A stretch of DNA of 8,549 nucleotides from Actinomycetota bacterium (lineage in GTDB: Bacteria > Actinomycetota > Humimicrobiia > Humimicrobiales > Humimicrobiaceae): positions 1 to 8,549 of the forward strand of contig JACVJB010000026.1 of NCBI GenBank assembly GCA_015711775.1. Direction: 5' to 3'. The first letter of the stretch is position 1; every line of letters begins with the position of its first letter. Under the pieces are notes generated by a model. It made no database searches, was not told the DNA's origin, and saw only the letters and a program-made list of their open reading frames with translations. This document shows positions 5,734 through 8,549 of the stretch, piece by piece. Position numbers and translations under genes: made by a program.

Positions 5734-8549
5734 ATGCTGCATCCAAAAATAAAAAAATATATATCAGCAAAACCTGCAGGCAGCAGAAGGTTACTGGTTG
5801 TAGGAGCTCCCGGCACCGGCAAAACCTTCCAGCTTATAAAACTTATTGAATATGCCGTTAAAAAAGAAAAACTGGATCCGAAAAAAATTCTTGTTTTTTG
5901 TTTTAACAGGCGATGGGCGAAAATTATCAGGGAAAGGACTGCAGAAATACTCGGAAACAGTTTTTTTGAAATCCCGGTAACAACATTTTTTTCTTACTGC
6001 AATAAACTTATAGAGCAGTATAATTTGTTCAGCCAGCCAACTGTCATACTGAATGCGCCCGGTCAATGGAAGTTGTTAAGTGAGACAATAAAGGAAATTA
6101 ATGACATTAAAAAATATCCTCTTACATACAGGTTTATGAATTCCAGCAGTTTTGTGTCAAAAAACTATATTCAGGAAGTCTTTGATTTTATTTTAAGGGC
6201 ACAGGAAAATCTTATTGAACCGGGAAATTTTCTTGATAGGCTGACTGCTGAATCGCCGCCGGTTTTATATGAACTTGGGGGCATATATCTCAAATATCTT
6301 AAAACACTTAAAATAAGAGGACTGTATAATTACGGCAGGCTTTTAACCGGAGCCCTTGAGATACTCGAATCAAAAGTAAATAATAAGTATATGCCTGCAT
6401 TTGATCTTGTAATTGCAGATGAACTTCAGGAATTCAATAAGGCACAGCTTGAAATAACAGACAAGGTATCTGAAAATACAAAATGTGTTTATTTTGGAAA
6501 TGATGATGAATGTACTTACGCTTTCAGGGGGTCTGCTGTAAATAATTTTACAAGGATTTACAGCAGCATTTGGCGCAAGACAAACGGACCTGATAATATA
6601 CTTCATCTGGATACAGATTACAGAGCCTGGCCCCAGATAAATGAATTCTGCAGACGTTTTATATCTTTAAATGAAGACAGGATAAAAAAAAGCGCTGAAA
6701 CCGTATTAAGAAAAACTCATGAAAAACAGGAAAACAGCAGCGGCGCGGTTTTAATGAAAGAATTTAAAAATGTGCTTGAAGAAACAAATTTTATTTCCGT
6801 TTATATTAAAAAACTTATTTTTTTAAATAAGGTAAAAGCTGAAGATATTTGTATACTCATAAAAGGCAGGGGATATAAAACAGGTGTGCTGGAAAATATA
6901 CTGTCGAAGAACGGCATACTGTTTGCCAGGAGGAGCTCAAGATCTATTCTTGATAATAAGTATGTTAAGTTTATGGTGGATTTTGCATTGCTTACAAACC
7001 TGATTTTTACAGATCAAAAAAACAGCGCCTGTCCGCCTGACGGCAATGCAGAAAAAATAAGCTCTACACTTGAACGTCTTCTTGCATCTGATATTTCAGG
7101 GATAAATCCTTTTTATATTAAAAGACTTAAAGCCCCGGAAGTTAATCTATGGAAAAGCATTGAGAGTTTAATGTCCGGAAAAATACAAAAAGATAAAAAA
7201 TTTTATAATACTGCACTCCGGGATTTAAAAAATTGCGATGATAATATTGAAAAAATAACTGAGTACTTAAAAAGCATACAAAAGTTCTGCCTTCTCCAGG
7301 ATATAAATGCTTTTGATTTTTTTGCAGCCCTTATGAATGATGAAAATATCGGCATCTTAAAAAAACCTGCTTTCAATAAAAAAATCCCTGATTACAGGAA
7401 AGCCGGTGTAATAAATATCATCGGGGATTTTATGCAGTCAGTTAAAATTTTCTGCAGTGATAACCCTGAAAAAAACAGCATTAGCAATTACCTTGAATTC
7501 CTTGACCAAATCAGGGAAAGCGGATTTCTTGAAGAAATTGAAGAAAGCACAAAGGAAATTAAAAGTGCCGGACTGGTAAATATAATGAGCTATCATCAGT
7601 GCAAGGGGCTGGAATTTGACGCTGTTTTTTTGCCATTTGTAAATAAGGATTATCTGCCTTCAGTATATAAAGATAACCAGCTTTATGACACACAGGTGTT
7701 TAACTATATTACTGAAGGCAAAACTCTTTCCGGCAAAATACTTAAGAAAAAACATTTTGAAGATGAGCGCAAACTTTTTTATACCGGCATGTCGCGAGCC
7801 AGAAAATTTTTGGTTATTACTGCAGTAAAAGAAGAGGCAAAATCGTCCTTCTTTGAAGAAGCCGCTGAAATAAAAAATTCAATAAATAAAAAAACAACTG
7901 GATGCAAGGAAAAACAGGCTGCTGATGATTTGAGCTCTGAAAAAAACTTTACGCATGGATTGAATTGGCTCGAAAGAAAAAAAGCCGTAGTCTGGCTGAT
8001 GCGGTTTTATGGGGGTCGCTATATTAATTTCAATAATATAATCCGGAAACTAGTTTATTTAAAATTTGCTTATCCGCCTGGGCAGTGGTGGTCACTTGCC
8101 GATGTTACAGTAAATGATAAAAGTGTATGTGGTCTTTATCCAATGTCATTTTCATATACATCTCTTAATACTTATATGCAATGTCCACGCAGGTATAAAT
8201 ACCGGTTTTTTTTCGGGCTCCAAACACCTGAAAGCATACATGCAGTAACAGGTATTCTGTACCATACAATAATGAAGAAATTTCTTGGTTTAAAATCCGA
8301 TCAGTTATCCTGGAGCAGGCTTGAAAGCATTATAAAAAATGAATTTAATTCGAAGGAATTTACATACAGCTATCTTCAGAGCAAACTTCTTGAAGAGGCT
8401 TTGATAAATTTCAGGAATTATTACGATAAATACGAGCCCCGGTTTTTCCAGGATATTATGCTTGAAAAAAAATTTGCTTTTACGATTGGCAATAAAAAAA
8501 TAAACGGAAGAATTGACCAGATAAAAATTATTGATAAAAACACTGCAGA
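5734..8549 (+). CDS. AdnA/AdnB-like UvrD helicase fused to a RecB-family nuclease (3' end beyond window)
   Basis: The frame stays open for 938 codons to the window edge. It encodes a superfamily 1A helicase with a C-terminal PD-(D/E)XK nuclease, as in double-strand-break resection machines. Helicase motifs: Walker A GAPGTGKT (24-31), motif Ia-like FCFNRRWAKIIRERT (35-49 region), Walker B IADELQE (227-233), motif III GNDDECTYAFRGS (255-267), motif IV LDTDYRA (292-298), motif V YHQCKGLEFD (620-629) and motif VI EDERKLFYTGMSRAR (676-690). The nuclease begins with SLNTYMQCPRRYKYRF (810-825), then a His in GILYH (840-844) and GRIDQI (925-930) holding the catalytic Asp928. The ExK motif lies past the edge. 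ATG at 5734 is the first start after an in-frame stop (5728-5730) and has no visible ribosome binding site. Odd points: motif II ends QE instead of QD, and motif III has Asn and Glu where Asp and Gln are usual, so ATP hydrolysis may be weak. PcrA-like helicases with added nuclease domains are the alternative. Confidence 0.9.
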   Translation, partial: MLHPKIKKYISAKPAGSRRLLVVGAPGTGKTFQLIKLIEYAVKKEKLDPKKILVFCFNRRWAKIIRERTAEILGNSFFEIPVTTFFSYCNKLIEQYNLFSQPTVILNAPGQWKLLSETIKEINDIKKYPLTYRFMNSSSFVSKNYIQEVFDFILRAQENLIEPGNFLDRLTAESPPVLYELGGIYLKYLKTLKIRGLYNYGRLLTGALEILESKVNNKYMPAFDLVIADELQEFNKAQLEITDKVSENTKCVYFGNDDECTYAFRGSAVNNFTRIYSSIWRKTNGPDNILHLDTDYRAWPQINEFCRRFISLNEDRIKKSAETVLRKTHEKQENSSGAVLMKEFKNVLEETNFISVYIKKLIFLNKVKAEDICILIKGRGYKTGVLENILSKNGILFARRSSRSILDNKYVKFMVDFALLTNLIFTDQKNSACPPDGNAEKISSTLERLLASDISGINPFYIKRLKAPEVNLWKSIESLMSGKIQKDKKFYNTALRDLKNCDDNIEKITEYLKSIQKFCLLQDINAFDFFAALMNDENIGILKKPAFNKKIPDYRKAGVINIIGDFMQSVKIFCSDNPEKNSISNYLEFLDQIRESGFLEEIEESTKEIKSAGLVNIMSYHQCKGLEFDAVFLPFVNKDYLPSVYKDNQLYDTQVFNYITEGKTLSGKILKKKHFEDERKLFYTGMSRARKFLVITAVKEEAKSSFFEEAAEIKNSINKKTTGCKEKQAADDLSSEKNFTHGLNWLERKKAVVWLMRFYGGRYINFNNIIRKLVYLKFAYPPGQWWSLADVTVNDKSVCGLYPMSFSYTSLNTYMQCPRRYKYRFFFGLQTPESIHAVTGILYHTIMKKFLGLKSDQLSWSRLESIIKNEFNSKEFTYSYLQSKLLEEALINFRNYYDKYEPRFFQDIMLEKKFAFTIGNKKINGRIDQIKIIDKNTA

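Noticed and set aside
5630..5760. tRNA 3' end as an integration site for a mobile element
   Set aside because: No integrase, no repeat of the tRNA 3' end in the window, and the downstream gene is a long housekeeping-type helicase-nuclease with the same base composition as its surroundings.
5791..6606. Short minus-strand open frames inside the helicase region
   Set aside because: They lie opposite a continuous frame with Walker A, Walker B and later helicase motifs; their translations show no domain.
1..8549. CRISPR array, insertion sequence or defence island
   Set aside because: No regularly spaced repeats, transposase motifs or toxin-antitoxin pairs were seen. The helicase-nuclease has a RecB-type nuclease but no Cas neighbours and fits the recombination-repair family better.

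Overview
The window is AT-rich bacterial DNA, roughly 35 % GC by eye. Ribosome binding sites are strong (AGGAGG, AGGGGG), starts include TTG, and arginine is mostly AGG/AGA. A lipoprotein, an Asp23-domain membrane protein of the AmaP type and a glycine tRNA with encoded CCA suggest a Gram-positive-type lineage. The helicase-nuclease at the right end has the GxPGTGKT Walker A and UvrD-plus-RecB-nuclease layout of actinobacterial AdnA/AdnB, so a low-GC, deep-branching actinobacterial group is possible. A clostridia-like Bacillota remains an alternative. I cannot name the organism from the sequence.

Left part (1-2130, minus strand): an apparent three-gene operon transcribed right to left. It holds two tandem DegV/FakB-type fatty-acid-binding paralogues of equal length, then the first 126 codons of a 5-formyltetrahydrofolate cyclo-ligase that runs off the left edge. 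The cyclo-ligase reading frame begins directly after the stop codon of the second DegV gene.

Middle (2131-4695): a 424-base divergent intergenic stretch with one candidate promoter in each direction. On the plus side it also has a long 5' leader that may fold and hide the ribosome binding site. It leads into a single-gene unit for a solute-binding lipoprotein of the branched-chain amino acid (LivJ) class, with no transporter genes beside it. Facing it on the minus strand is a diacylglycerol/lipid kinase of the DgkB/YegS family.

Right part (4798-8549, plus strand): a tightly packed unit of an AmaP-like membrane protein with an Asp23 domain, a tRNA-Gly(CCC) 14 bases later, and 30 bases after its CCA end a very long coding region open to the window edge. 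That region encodes a UvrD-type helicase fused to a RecB-type PD-(D/E)XK nuclease. No terminator or promoter is visible between these three.

Functional links: the DegV proteins (fatty-acid carriers for fatty-acid kinase) and the lipid kinase both belong to membrane phospholipid metabolism, though they are separate transcription units. The helicase-nuclease belongs to double-strand break processing. The observations most worth following are the degenerate ATPase motifs in the helicase, which resemble the passive subunit of an AdnAB-like pair, and the structured leader ahead of the lipoprotein gene.
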